In this document: positions 1 to 8,123 of the stretch, in pieces | Numbering within the stretch: the first letter of the stretch is position 1 | How the letters are laid out: every line of letters starts with the position of its first letter | Origin: Roseiarcus sp963822215 | GTDB taxonomy: Bacteria > Pseudomonadota > Alphaproteobacteria > Rhizobiales > Beijerinckiaceae | Reading direction: 5' to 3' | NCBI GenBank assembly: GCA_963822215.1 | Contig: CAWGGX010000013.1 | Span: 1 to 64,000 of the forward strand | DNA length: 64,000 nucleotides | The notes under the pieces: model-generated | What the model saw: the letters and a program-made list of their open reading frames with translations, nothing else | The model's database searches: none | What the model was told of the DNA's origin: nothing | Translations under genes and position numbers: made by a program

Positions 1-725
1 AGGTCGATGACGTGGTGCAGCGTGGAAAGCGCCGCTCCGCGCTTGGCTCTTGCCAGCGCAGCTATCCGTTGTCGTTTCGTGGACAGGTTTGCGAAGCTCA
101 AGGTCTTCTCCCGTGTTTCTCGCCAACGGCTCTCGTCCCGTGGCGCCTCCCTTCCCTCAGTCGGGTCCCGGTGGGTCCAGTTCCCCGCGTGTGGTTGGTA
201 CTATGAAGGCGCTACGACTTCCCGCTCGCGCAATCCCGGTCGCTTATTGGTTCGCTTCCGAGCACCACGCGATCCCTCCAGTGTTCGTGCTCGCCGCATG
301 GCGCTCCCAGATCGGTGGAGGACCGGCCCCGGGCCCGGGCACTTGTTCAGCCGGCTGCCCAAACTGCCGGCTCGCTCTCACGTGGGCATGAGCGGGATCT
401 CTCAGGTTCCCAGGCGATCCGTCCCGTGCCTCTGCCCCGCTCCAAGACCCCGGTCGGACCGACGAGCCCATGGCCATTGGCGGTCTCGTCGATGCTGCCC
501 CCGCTCGAATGACAGCGAAGGCTCCAACAAGAAAAGCATTTCGAGGCTAATGCGCGGCTTCGGCACCTGCTGCCTACGCTTCCAGACTGACGTTGCCGTC
601 AGCCCGGCAAGGCTCACTTCCGGCTGGCTGGCTCGCCTTTGCCGGGAGGGAGTTGAACCCTCTGGATCGCATTGAAAGGTTTCAGATCACGTGTTCATCC
701 TCCTTTCCAGGGCTTACCCTGACGC
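1..725. other. No intact gene; degenerate DNA upstream of IS91 remnant
   Basis: Open frames exist on both strands, but none has a convincing start, ribosome binding site or recognisable domain, and they overlap one another as is usual in GC-rich DNA. The segment runs directly into the IS91-type transposase tail, so it may be the decayed flank or the 5' part of that element. I see no RNA gene that I recognise. Confidence 0.5.
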
Positions 726-1022
726 TACATCCGCCGCTTTCTCCTGCACGTCCTGCCGAGCGGCTTCCACCGCATCCGACACTACGGCCTCTTCGCCGGC
801 GCGGTCCGAGCCAGCAACATCGAGCGCGTCCGCCAGGCGCTCGCCGCGACGGACAATGCGCCCCAGCCCTCGTGCGCCGGGGCCGACAGTCAGGCCGATG
901 ACCTTTCCCCTGCGCGCCGCTGCCCGTGTTGCGGCGGCCGGATGATCGTCGTCGAGACGTTCGGCGGCCCCCGCCCCGCGCGATCGCCATCCCCGAGCCG
1001 GATCAGGATCGACACCTCATGA
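726..1022 (+). pseudogene. IS91-family transposase, C-terminal remnant
   Basis: The frame beginning at 726 reads YIRRFLLHVLPSGFHRIRHYG, followed after about 50 residues by CPCCGGRMIVVETF, and ends IRIDTS before a TGA at 1020-1022. This is the signature C-terminal part of the IS91/IS801-type Y2 (HUH) transposase: the conserved RRFLLHVLP..FHRIRHYG block and the late CxxCxGRM zinc-like motif. A stop codon (TGA at 720) lies immediately upstream in the same frame, and the catalytic tyrosine region, expected before this block, is not readable. The copy is therefore a dead 3' fragment of about 98 codons. About 370 bases downstream remain GC-rich and gene-free and may include the element's terminus. 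Confidence 0.8.
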
Positions 1023-1603
1023 CCATCGCCATGCATCCCGCCTCGCACCGTCGATCGCCTCCGCCTCCAGCCGCGCGCCGGAACACGAGCGCGACGCCCG
1101 CGCGAGGTCGCCAGTCCTCCTGCGACCGAAGCCAACGCCTCGCTCCGGCGCATCGTCGCCATCGAAAACAGCCGCCGTCGTCCCTTCCGCTGAAAACTCT
1201 GAGCGCGGCCCGCTGCAAACGCCTCGCTCGTCAGCCGTCCGCGATCCTCAAATCCCCATAGGCGCGATCGCCAAACGGTCCCCCTTACCTCCCCGCGGTT
1301 TCCTCCTTGGGAGGCTTTCGAGCGCCGGCCCCGGCCGCAGGCCCACCGTTGCAAAGGGCCGGCGCCCGAAACCCTTCACCAACTGAGGCGTCCAAGGTCG
1401 CGATCTGCAACGGCAGCAATACGTCGACTCCGGTCGTTCGATTGTTTGGGACGAACGTTACGCAGCGGTCGAGCTAACTTGTTTCAGGGACGGTCGTTCG
1501 TGGCGCTTGGTTGCGCCGAAGAAACAATGGCTCCGGCATCCCTATATGGAGTGGGTGTCTGTCTTAGGACACTCAGCAAAATAAGTGCGCCCAATTCCCC
1601 CGT

Positions 1604-1713
1604 CGTCATTGCGAGCCGAGGGCGAAGCAATCCATGCCGCAGGGCGCGGCGGCGGCATGGATTGCTTCGTCCCCCCGGGCTCTTCGACCCGGGGGTCGCT
1701 CCTCGCAATGACG
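1604..1713. repeat. Palindromic intergenic repeat (REP-like)
   Basis: The outer arms are CGTCATTGCGAG at 1604 and CTCGCAATGACG ending at 1713. The inner arms are GAAGCAATCCATGCCGC and its complement GCGGCATGGATTGCTTC. The whole can fold as a long imperfect hairpin. The right arm is interrupted by a 24-bp hairpin at 1672-1695. Repeats of this form are widespread between genes in Rhizobiales. Confidence 0.8.
1672..1695. repeat. 24-bp hairpin, second copy in IS1182 transposase
   Basis: The sequence is CCCCCGGG, a seven-base GTC/GAAGAG-type loop region, and CCCGGGGG. Read on the minus strand it is identical to 29554-29577, which lies at the break point of the IS1182-type transposase. Here it sits inside the right arm of the palindromic repeat, between TTCGTC and CGCTCCTCGC. 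Confidence 0.7.
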
Positions 1714-1757
1714 GTCGCGGGTTGTTTGAATTGATTCGGTAGTTTCGGTACGTCGTC

Positions 1758-1774
1758 TTAACCGGATAGGCACG
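1758..1774 (+). repeat. Solo end of IS1595-type element
   Basis: TTAACCGGATAGGCACG is identical to 38774-38790, the right terminal repeat of the mini-element at 38.5-38.8 kb. No partner end is visible nearby, so this looks like an abandoned terminus. Confidence 0.5.
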
Positions 1775-1865
1775 GATGATTCCGGTCCCATGAAATGTCG
1801 CGCCAATGTCACGGCGGGACTCGCATTCTTAGAGTGGCTTAGAGTGGTCTTCGACCACACTGAAT

Positions 1866-1910
1866 CGTCATTGCGAGGAGCGAAGCGACTTCGCTTTGCT
1901 CGCAATGACG
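1866..1910. repeat. Short palindromic intergenic repeat
   Basis: CGTCATTGCGAG opens the repeat and CTCGCAATGACG closes it, with GAAGCGA/TCGCTT-type inner pairing. It is the compact version of the repeat at 1604-1713. Confidence 0.8.
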
Positions 1911-1939
1911 AGGGCGCTTCGCTTTGCTCGAAAACTGCT

Positions 1940-2356
1940 CTAAGCGCTCCAAGGGTCAATCACCGGCACATCGAGCGCTTCGAAGTCGCGGATGTTTCGG
2001 GTCGCCAAGGTCAGGGACCGCATTTGCGCCGTGGCCGCGATCAGGGCGTCCAGCGGGGCGACGACGCGGCCCTGCGAGGCCGCGCGACCTCGACCGCTCC
2101 CCGCCGCTTCGGCAATCATTTGATCAACAGGCAGAATCCTGCTGCCAAACCTTGTCCTTAAGGACCCAAGCCATGTCGTCAGACGCTGCACCCAGCCGCT
2201 TTCGCCGAGGCGCGCGATGCCAAAAGCCAATTCGTGAAGTGTGATGACGCTCAGCCAGAGGTCGCCCTCGCGCGCAAGAAATTTAAGCACGCCCGCGTCC
2301 GGAGCCGGTTTGACCAACTCCGAGACGACATTCGTGTCGAGCAGAAAAGACGCCAC
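1940..2356 (-). CDS. vapC: VapC-type PIN-domain toxin
   Basis: This is a 138-residue PIN-domain protein, predicted to be a metal-dependent ribonuclease toxin of a type II toxin-antitoxin system. The conserved acidic residues are in place: D7 in FLLDTNVVSEL, E42 in LHELAFG, D103 in APLDALIAATA, and N121/D124 in the RNIRDF segment. Length is normal for the family. The start is a GTG at 2356, two bases after the stop codon of the upstream antitoxin gene, which indicates translational coupling. The protein appears complete, so the module may be functional even though it is embedded in mobile-element debris. The RNA target cannot be told from sequence. Confidence 0.88.
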   Translation of the reverse strand: MASFLLDTNVVSELVKPAPDAGVLKFLAREGDLWLSVITLHELAFGIARLGESGWVQRLTTWLGSLRTRFGSRILPVDQMIAEAAGSGRGRAASQGRVVAPLDALIAATAQMRSLTLATRNIRDFEALDVPVIDPWSA

Positions 2357-2358
2357 GC

Positions 2359-2688
2359 TTAAAAGCTTCCGTCGACGTCATCAAACGGACTGCCGCGATC
2401 GTGGGATCGCGACGGCAATTCGAGCTCAAAGCCGCGCGGCGCGCTCTCGATCAGGTACCGGCCCAAGTGTCCCGACTGAAGAGACTGTTCGAACTGGGTC
2501 GCCGACACCACGACGCAGGCGTCCTCTGTTCCGATGGTCTGAGGCTGGCCTGCTCGCGCCAGACGCAGAATCTCGGAAAGCCTCGCCTTTGCCTCTACGA
2601 CCGTCCAGGCTTTGGCCGGCGCGCGCACGCCCGCTTCGCCTCGCTTCGAACCGGCCGACCATCGCTTGCGAAGCAACGATGACGCCAT
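2359..2688 (-). CDS. Phd/YefM-type antitoxin
   Basis: This 109-residue protein carries the short Phd/YefM signature AKAWTVVEAKARLSEILRLA followed by a GxPQTI / VVVSATQFE segment. Proteins of this family bind their own promoter through the N-terminal part and neutralise the partner toxin with the C-terminal part. I chose ATG 2688 because a strong AGGAGG lies just upstream (CAGGAGGCGGGTG-ATG). A longer frame exists but runs through the palindromic operator candidate. About 35 residues precede the core domain (MASSLLRKRWSAGSKRGEAG...), a basic extension. It is the first gene of a two-gene operon with the PIN toxin, separated by two bases. Confidence 0.85.
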   Translation of the reverse strand: MASSLLRKRWSAGSKRGEAGVRAPAKAWTVVEAKARLSEILRLARAGQPQTIGTEDACVVVSATQFEQSLQSGHLGRYLIESAPRGFELELPSRSHDRGSPFDDVDGSF

Positions 2689-2719
2689 CACCCGCCTCCT
2701 GTCTAAAACATGGTCTAGT

Positions 2720-2733
2720 GTGGTCCGGACCAC
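2720..2733. promoter_or_regulatory. Palindromic operator candidate of the toxin-antitoxin operon
   Basis: GTGGTCCGGACCAC is a perfect 14-base palindrome about 32 bases upstream of the antitoxin start. On the minus strand it is preceded by TTGACC, a plausible -35 element, so a repressor bound here would cover the promoter. Type II antitoxins, alone or with toxin, normally repress their own operon; the assignment here is inference. Confidence 0.55.
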
Positions 2734-2808
2734 TTTGCAGGTCAAGCGGTCCGCGAAACGTCGCCCGCTTGCCTCACCTCGACCCGCCTGCTTGGGCGGC
2801 AGGCGAAG

Positions 2809-2863
2809 CCCTCGTTGATGTCGTCGAGTTTGACCGGCGCCTCAGCGGCGCGCCAACGCCTTA
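2809..2863 (-). pseudogene. Vestige of an alcohol dehydrogenase 3' end
   Basis: On the minus strand this reads APVKLDDINEGF. That matches the RLRLDDINEGFDRLREG tail of the zinc alcohol dehydrogenase at 4208-5335. Twenty bases, 2809-2828, are identical to 4263-4282, and similarity continues beyond. Nothing else of the gene remains. Confidence 0.4.
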
Positions 2864-2878
2864 CCTCCTCCAAGGTTT

Positions 2879-3619
2879 CTACGCCGCCCCGCCGTTCGCC
2901 AGAATGACCTGACCATTGACCCAGCCGCCGTCGGGGCCGACCAGGAACGCCACGACGCCGGCGATATCGTCCGGCTGGCCAAGCCGCCCGAGCGGGCTGC
3001 GCGCCTTGGCGGCCTCGATCTGCGCTTCCGTCTTGCCGGTCATGAAAAGCGCCGTCTCGACCGGCCCCGGCGACACCGCGTTGACCGTCACGCGGCGCGC
3101 GCCGAGCTCCTTCGAGGCGATGCGGCTCAGAGTCTCCACGGCCGCCTTGGTGGCGGCGTAGACGCCATAGTGCGGAAAGCTGGTCGCGACCACGGTGGTC
3201 GAGAGGTTGACCACCCGACCGCCGTCGCGGAGGCGCCGTCCCGCTTCCCTGAGGCCGTTGAACACGCCCTTGAGGTTGACCGCCACCATGCGGTCGAACG
3301 CCTCGTCCTCGGCCTCGGCCAAGGGCGCCAGCTCCATGATTCCGGCGTTGTTGACCAGGACGTCGACGCCGCCGAACGCCCGCTCGGCCTCGTCGAACAT
3401 GGCCTTGACCGCGGCGGGATCGGCGACGCTGGCCTTGAATGCGCGGGCGGTCCCGCCGGCCTGGACGATTGTCGCGACGACCGCCTCAGCGGAGGCGGCG
3501 TCGCCGGAATAGTTCACCAGCACGCGAAAGCCGTCGCGGGCCAGCCGCTCGGCGATTGCGGCGCCGATGCCGCGCGACGCCCCGGTCACGATGGCCGTCC
3601 GTTGCTCCGTTCGATTCAT
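2879..3619 (-). CDS. SDR family oxidoreductase
   Basis: A 246-residue classical short-chain dehydrogenase/reductase, close to the usual length of about 250. The cofactor motif TGASRGIG is at residues 12-19, NNAG at 90-93, and the catalytic Ser-Tyr-Lys set is S140, Y154 and K158 (YAATK). N36-Y37 after the second strand, instead of an acidic residue, favours NADPH over NADH. The C-terminal PGPVETALF and GWVNGQVILANGGAA segments are typical of the 3-oxoacyl-ACP reductase-like branch. Substrate cannot be assigned. It stands alone, ATG at 3619. Confidence 0.9.
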   Translation of the reverse strand: MNRTEQRTAIVTGASRGIGAAIAERLARDGFRVLVNYSGDAASAEAVVATIVQAGGTARAFKASVADPAAVKAMFDEAERAFGGVDVLVNNAGIMELAPLAEAEDEAFDRMVAVNLKGVFNGLREAGRRLRDGGRVVNLSTTVVATSFPHYGVYAATKAAVETLSRIASKELGARRVTVNAVSPGPVETALFMTGKTEAQIEAAKARSPLGRLGQPDDIAGVVAFLVGPDGGWVNGQVILANGGAA

Positions 3620-4207
3620 AAGCAGACTCCCTGACGCCCCGGCTGTCCCGGAGCCTGATATAGGGCCTTTACCGGTGTTTTGCTCTCCGCTGTGCGCAGC
3701 GGCCGGGCGCCCTCGCCGCCTTCGCGGGAGCGGACCATCGCTCGAAAAGCCCTCTCGCAGATCGTTAAATTACGCGATTCCTGCCCGGATCTGGAGACGC
3801 GTCGGTCGGTGACATTTCGCCTGGCCCACCAGCGTCCGGCGGCCCCTGGCTCGGGTCCGGTCGGCGGCCAAATGCAACCTGGCGGAAGCGAAATTTCAGC
3901 CCGCGGTTTCGCCCCTGTTCAATTCCCTGTTCCGGCGCAGAACAGGTGGAAAATTCCCTGTAAAGCACGCCATCAATTTCCTGTTCTGGTGGGAGCCGGG
4001 GGCCGCAACCGGCGGATTGCAAGCCGACAGGCCGATGAAATTCCAACGATTTCCGGCGCGGACGGAAAAGCGGCGGGCGGAAAATTCCCTGCTAGCAGGG
4101 AATTCGGAATCGCCGGTTTCCGCCGGGCGAGGGCATGCCGGGCGCCTTCGGCGCCAACGTCGGGCCTTGCTCCGGGGCGGCGGGAATCGCGGCCCCGATG
4201 GCCGGCT
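3620..4207. other. Gene-free spacer with AATTCCCTG repeats
   Basis: About 590 bases between SDR and alcohol dehydrogenase have no convincing gene. The stretch contains several copies of AATTCCCTGTT or close variants (near 3920, 3951, 3976 and 4083) and a long perfect palindrome at 4083-4104. Open frames on both strands are low-complexity and are probably spurious. It may be a decayed mobile element. Confidence 0.5.
4083..4104. repeat. 22-base perfect palindrome
   Basis: The half-site AATTCCCTGCT is followed directly by its complement AGCAGGGAATT with no loop. It is the most ordered member of the AATTCCCTG repeats in this spacer. It lies 104 bases beyond the 3' end of the alcohol dehydrogenase gene, so it is not an obvious promoter operator. 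Confidence 0.6.
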
Positions 4208-5335
4208 CTAGGAAAAGATCACCACCTGCCGGACTCCGATTCCCTCGCGCAGGCGATCAAAACCCTCGTTGATGTCGTCGAGCCTGAGCCGGTGCGTCAG
4301 CAGCGCGTCGACCGGAAGCTTGCCGGCCTTGAAGAGGGCGATGAGGCGTGGAACGTCGCGTAAAGGGACGGCCGAGCCGATGTACGAGCCCTTGAGCGTC
4401 CGCTCCTCCGCCACCAGCGTCACCGGCGCGAGCGCCATCCGCTTGTCCGGATGCGGCAGGCCGGCCGTCACGGTCGTGCCACCCCGCGCGGTGACGGCGT
4501 AGGCAAGTTCGAGCGCCGGCACGGCGCCGGCCATGTCGAAAGCGACCTCGACCCCGCCGCCCGAGAGCGTCCGGACCGCCTGCACGGCGTCCGGCGCGCC
4601 GGCGTTGACCGTGTCGCTCGCGCCGAGCTCGCGCGCAAAGGCGAGCTTGTCGTCGGAGAGATCGACGGCGACGATCTGGCGCGCGCCGGCGAGCTTCGCC
4701 CCGATGACGGCGCTGAGGCCCACCCCGCCAAGGCCGACCACCGCGACCGAGGCGCCCGGCTCGACTTTGGCCGTGTTGATCACCGCGCCGACGCCGGTCA
4801 GCACGGCGCAGCCGAACAGGGCCGCGAGCTCGAGCGGCAATTCGGGATCGATCTTCACGCAGGATTCGCGCGCGACGACGGCGTGCTCGGCGAAGGCCGA
4901 GACGCCGAGATGGTGATTGACAGGCTCGGCCCTGAACGCGAGGCGCCGCTCGCCCGAGAGCAGGGTCCCGGCGCCGTTGGCCTTCGCGCCCGGCTCGCAG
5001 AGCGCCGGCCGCCCTGCGGCGCAGGGGCTGCAGCGCCCGCAACTCGGCACGAAGACGAGCACCACGTGATCGCCGACCGCAAGGTCCGTCACGCCCTCGC
5101 CGAGCGCCTCGACGACGCCCGCCGCCTCGTGGCCGAGCGCCATCGGGACCGGCCGCGGCCGCGAGCCGTCGATCACCGAGAGGTCCGAATGGCACAAGCC
5201 CGCCGCGGCGATGCGCACCAGCACCTCGCCGCGTCCGGGCGGAGCGAGATCGAGTTCGACCACGTCCAGGGGCCGCGACCGGATGTAGGGCGGCGGCAGG
5301 CCTGTTGTCCTGAGAACGGCGGCTTGGATGCGCAT
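4208..5335 (-). CDS. Zinc-dependent alcohol dehydrogenase (MDR family)
   Basis: A 375-residue medium-chain dehydrogenase. Catalytic zinc ligands are C48, H69-E70 and C176. The structural zinc lobe has C99, C102, C105 and C113. The Rossmann motif GLGGVG is at 201-206, followed by D in VAVDLSDDK, which favours NAD(H). Its length fits class III-like alcohol dehydrogenases that oxidise alcohols or S-hydroxymethyl adducts; the exact substrate is unknown. I chose ATG 5335, which is preceded by GAGGACATTCC, rather than a longer frame starting at 5485 whose extra residues are low-complexity. The gene stands alone. Confidence 0.9.
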   Translation of the reverse strand: MRIQAAVLRTTGLPPPYIRSRPLDVVELDLAPPGRGEVLVRIAAAGLCHSDLSVIDGSRPRPVPMALGHEAAGVVEALGEGVTDLAVGDHVVLVFVPSCGRCSPCAAGRPALCEPGAKANGAGTLLSGERRLAFRAEPVNHHLGVSAFAEHAVVARESCVKIDPELPLELAALFGCAVLTGVGAVINTAKVEPGASVAVVGLGGVGLSAVIGAKLAGARQIVAVDLSDDKLAFARELGASDTVNAGAPDAVQAVRTLSGGGVEVAFDMAGAVPALELAYAVTARGGTTVTAGLPHPDKRMALAPVTLVAEERTLKGSYIGSAVPLRDVPRLIALFKAGKLPVDALLTHRLRLDDINEGFDRLREGIGVRQVVIFS

Positions 5336-5538
5336 GGAATGTCCTCGACGTTTCCCCGTGGCCCGCAATGCTAGCGCCCCTTCGGCCTGCTTGTCATCGG
5401 CGCGGAAACGCCGGCGGATTTGCGGACGCGGTCCTGCGCTCGCGGGCGCGCCCGCCCTTGCGCGCTGCGCCGGGGCGCGCCACATATCCCTCGCGCCGCG
5501 GCCCCGACGCCGCCGCCTGCGCGAACCGGGAGCCGCTC

Positions 5539-5799
5539 ATGCCGCAGACCAACAGCCAATTCTTCGACGATCTCTCCCGCCTGATGACGGACGCCGCGGG
5601 CCTTGCCGACGGCGCCCGGCGGGAAGCGCAGACCTTCGCCAAGAGCCAGCTTGAGCGCATGATGGCCGGCATGGACCTCGTCAGTCGCGAGGAATTCGAG
5701 GCCGTGCGCGAAATGGCGGCGAGAGCCCGCGAGGAAAACGAGAAGCTCGCCGCCCGCGTCGCCGCGCTCGAGGCGAAGCTTGCCGGGCCAACTCCCTGA
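5539..5799 (+). CDS. ubiK: UbiK-type accessory factor (BMFP domain)
   Basis: An 86-residue protein matching the BMFP/YqiC family: an N-terminal SQFFDDLSRLMTDAAG segment and a C-terminal coiled coil rich in A, E and K (about residues 48-83). In other proteobacteria UbiK helps assemble the ubiquinone-biosynthesis complex, and the family also associates with membranes. The gene is small, complete, has ATG at 5539, and lies upstream of the YbjN-like gene, an order often seen in Alphaproteobacteria. Confidence 0.82.
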   Translation: MPQTNSQFFDDLSRLMTDAAGLADGARREAQTFAKSQLERMMAGMDLVSREEFEAVREMAARAREENEKLAARVAALEAKLAGPTP

Positions 5800-6016
5800 C
5801 GGGATTCACCTTCTTTCGCAGAGTCTCGATTCGTTTCACTGATTCTGTGGACGGCTGGGCCGGCTGGGTTTACGATTCGCTACGAATCATTGAGGTTGCG
5901 GCCGTCCGCTCCGACGCCGGAGCGGGCCGCAGGGGGCGGCGGGCGAGGTCGGTGCGCGTCGTCTCGAGCCTGTGTCGTAGCGCCGCGTCCCGTATCCCTC
6001 GCCGGAAGAACTCCTG

Positions 6017-6520
6017 ATGACTATGATCGAGACTGTCGCCGACGATCGACCCGAACATCCAGTCGACGTGGTGGAGCGATTGGCCGCCATCAACGAATGG
6101 ACCTTTGACCGCGCCGAGGAGGACGAGATCTCGATCCTGGTCGCCGGCGACTGGGCCAATTACGACCTCGCCTTCACCTGGCTTCCCGACATCGAATCGC
6201 TGCACGTCGCCTGCTCGTTCGATCTCAAGGCGCCGACGCGCAAGCGTGCGGCGGTCGGCGAACTGATCCAGCTCATCAACGAGCAGATGTGGCTCGGCCA
6301 CTTCGACATCTGGCGGGAGCAGGACCTGGTCATGTTCCGTCACTCGCTCTGCCTTGCCGGCGGAGCGAACGCGAGCGACGCCCAGTGCTCGGCGGTGGTG
6401 AAGGCGGCGGTTGCGGCCTGCGAGACCTATTATCAGGCGTTCCAGTTCGTCCTCTGGGCCGACCGCGCCCCGCGCGAGGCGATCGCCTTCGCCGCCTTCG
6501 AGACGCGCGGCTCCGCCTGA
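6017..6520 (+). CDS. YbjN domain-containing protein
   Basis: A 167-residue protein with the YbjN fold signature: NEWTFDRAEEDEISILVAGDWANYDL near the start, a central RAAVGELIQLINEQMWLGHFDIW, and a C-terminal helix rich in alanines. YbjN-type proteins resemble type III secretion chaperones and have been linked to stress and motility phenotypes in enterobacteria, but no biochemical activity is established. The start may be ATG 6017 or ATG 6023. In many alphaproteobacteria proC follows; it does not here. Confidence 0.82.
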   Translation: MTMIETVADDRPEHPVDVVERLAAINEWTFDRAEEDEISILVAGDWANYDLAFTWLPDIESLHVACSFDLKAPTRKRAAVGELIQLINEQMWLGHFDIWREQDLVMFRHSLCLAGGANASDAQCSAVVKAAVAACETYYQAFQFVLWADRAPREAIAFAAFETRGSA

Positions 6521-6593
6521 CCGCGAGGTCCGCCATGTCCTCGGCGTTTTCATAATTCCAAGCTGGGTGAGACGCATATTGTATTCGTAAGAA

Positions 6594-6679
6594 CCTCATC
6601 CTGAGCTTGTCGAAGGATACTCCAGTGGACAGCGACGTCCGTGCGCGCTGGAACGTCCTTCGACAGGCTCAGGACGAGG
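6594..6679. repeat. Inverted repeat, REP-like
   Basis: The left arm CCTCATCCTGAGCTTGTCGA starts at 6594, and the right arm TCGACAGGCTCAGGACGAGG ends at 6679, with about 38 bases between. It fills most of the spacer between ybjN and rpmF (6521-6821), which otherwise holds no gene. This arm sequence is a common intergenic palindrome in Alphaproteobacteria. Confidence 0.8.
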
Positions 6680-6821
6680 GGCGGAGGGAGGGGCTTGGCA
6701 GTTGCGTTTTGTCGCGCCCGAGGGCTGGCGTTTGCGTGCGTTTGCGTGTATGAGCCCGCCTTCCCCGTTTCTCCCCCCGCGAAGACGTTCGTTCGCGCGT
6801 GTACGCTTTGGAGTCGTATCA

Positions 6822-7016
6822 ATGGCCGTTCCGAGACGCAAAACCTCGCCCTCCCGCCGCGGCATGCGCCGCTCCGCCGACGCCCTCAAGGCGCCGGCCT
6901 ATGTCGAGGACAAGGACTCGGGCGAACTGCGTCGTCCGCACCACATCGACCTGAAGACCGGCATGTACCGCGGCCGTCAGGTGCTCAAGCCGAAGAACAC
7001 GCCCGTCGAGGCCTGA
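6822..7016 (+). CDS. rpmF: 50S ribosomal protein L32
   Basis: The 64 residues MAVPRRKTSPSRRGMRRSAD... match L32 along the whole length, including the basic N-terminus that binds 23S rRNA and the C-terminal HHIDLKTGMYRGRQVL segment. The paired cysteines of zinc-binding L32 variants are absent (H41-H42 stands where a CxxC would begin), so this is the zinc-independent form usual in alphaproteobacteria. ATG at 6822. It is followed by a clear intrinsic terminator and is probably monocistronic. Confidence 0.97.
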   Translation: MAVPRRKTSPSRRGMRRSADALKAPAYVEDKDSGELRRPHHIDLKTGMYRGRQVLKPKNTPVEA

Positions 7017-7043
7017 TCGGACGCCCATCCGCAACGGCGATGA

Positions 7044-7068
7044 AGCCGGCCCCCGGGCCGGCTTTTTG
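7044..7068 (+). terminator. Intrinsic terminator of rpmF
   Basis: AGCCGGCC, a three-base loop and GGGCCGGCT are followed by TTTTTG, 28 bases after the rpmF stop codon. This is a classic GC-rich stem with a T-run. Confidence 0.9.
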
Positions 7069-7095
7069 TCGTCCGCCGCTCTCGCGCATGGCGAA

Positions 7096-7980
7096 TCAGG
7101 CGTTGCGGGAAGCGACCACCGCGCCGCCGACGATCAGCGCGCAGGCGACGGCGAGCGACGGCGTCGCGGGTGCGACGCCGGCCGCCACCAGAATGAGCGT
7201 CGAGAGCACCGGCGCAGCATAGGCGGCGACGCCGAGCAGACGGATGTCGCCGTGCTTGACCCCATAGTCCCAGACGTAGAAGGCGAGTCCGACCGGGCCG
7301 AGCCCTAGGCCGAGGATGGCGAGCCACTCGCCACGGCCCGCGGGAACCACCGTCGTCTCGAACGCCGCATGACAGGCCGCCGCGAGCGCGGCGGTGGCGA
7401 GACAGAAGCCCGCGACCGCCTCGGTCGGCGCGCCCGCCAGCGTGCGCGACAGAACCGAATAGCCGGACCAGACGAAGGCGCAGCAGAAGGCTAAGCCGTA
7501 GCCGACGAGCGCCTCCCCGCCCGCTCCGGCGAAGCTCGCCCCGTTCGAGAGAAAGAGCGTCGCCGCACCGGCGAAGCCGAGCGCCGCGCCGATCACGTGG
7601 CGCGCGCTGAGCCGCTCGCCCGGTAGCGCGGCGGAAAAGAGAACGATCAGCAACGGCCAGAGATATGCGATCAGGCTCGCGTCGGCCGGCGGGGCGCGGC
7701 GAAGCGCCGCGAAATAGAGCGCGTGATAGCCGAACAGGCCGCCGATTCCGACCGCCCACACCTTGGCCGGCTGACACAGCGCCGAGAGCCGCCCGCGCGC
7801 CGCCGCATAGACGAGCCCGCATAGGCCGCCGATGGCGAAGGTGAGCGCCGCCAGTTCGAACGGCGGCGCCTCTCCCGAGAGCGCCGTCATGAGCGCGAGC
7901 GCCGACCACAGCACGATCGCGCCGAACCCGATCAGGGTCGCGGAAAGGGTTGCGCGCGTGGCGCCGGACGAAGGTCCCAT
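7096..7980 (-). CDS. EamA family transporter (DMT superfamily)
   Basis: A 294-residue integral membrane protein with about ten hydrophobic helices arranged as two EamA repeats. The first repeat has SLIAYLWPLLIVLFSA at about residue 103, the second has GPVGLAFYVWDYGVKHGDI near 232. The GLAFYVWDYGVKHGD wording and the LWPLL motif resemble the YddG branch, which exports aromatic amino acids, but substrate is inference. ATG 7980. The gene converges with rpmF and shares the terminator region. Confidence 0.85.
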   Translation of the reverse strand: MGPSSGATRATLSATLIGFGAIVLWSALALMTALSGEAPPFELAALTFAIGGLCGLVYAAARGRLSALCQPAKVWAVGIGGLFGYHALYFAALRRAPPADASLIAYLWPLLIVLFSAALPGERLSARHVIGAALGFAGAATLFLSNGASFAGAGGEALVGYGLAFCCAFVWSGYSVLSRTLAGAPTEAVAGFCLATAALAAACHAAFETTVVPAGRGEWLAILGLGLGPVGLAFYVWDYGVKHGDIRLLGVAAYAAPVLSTLILVAAGVAPATPSLAVACALIVGGAVVASRNA

Positions 7981-8123
7981 GGACCGCGCTGCTATCAGGG
8001 GCCGGCGGCCATGGAAAGCGCGGCGGGGTCCTCGGTCGTCCGATAAGGGCGTGCGCCATGCGACGTAAACATTACAAAGCTTTCATGTTGGAGCCATGCG
8101 AAGGTTAGGGCGCAGGGGCGATC

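Larger units (their letters stand above)
1023..1939. other. Gene-free repeat-bearing spacer
   Basis: About 900 bases lie between the IS91 remnant and the PIN toxin. No coding frame is convincing. The stretch carries two palindromic repeats sharing the ends CGTCATTGCGAG / CTCGCAATGACG, a small 24-bp hairpin inside the first repeat, and a 17-base match to the end of the IS1595-type mini-element near 38.8 kb. All are listed separately. Confidence 0.6.

Noticed and set aside
5870..6577. 235-codon minus-strand frame opposite ybjN
   Set aside because: YbjN on the plus strand has a clear family match; the minus frame does not.
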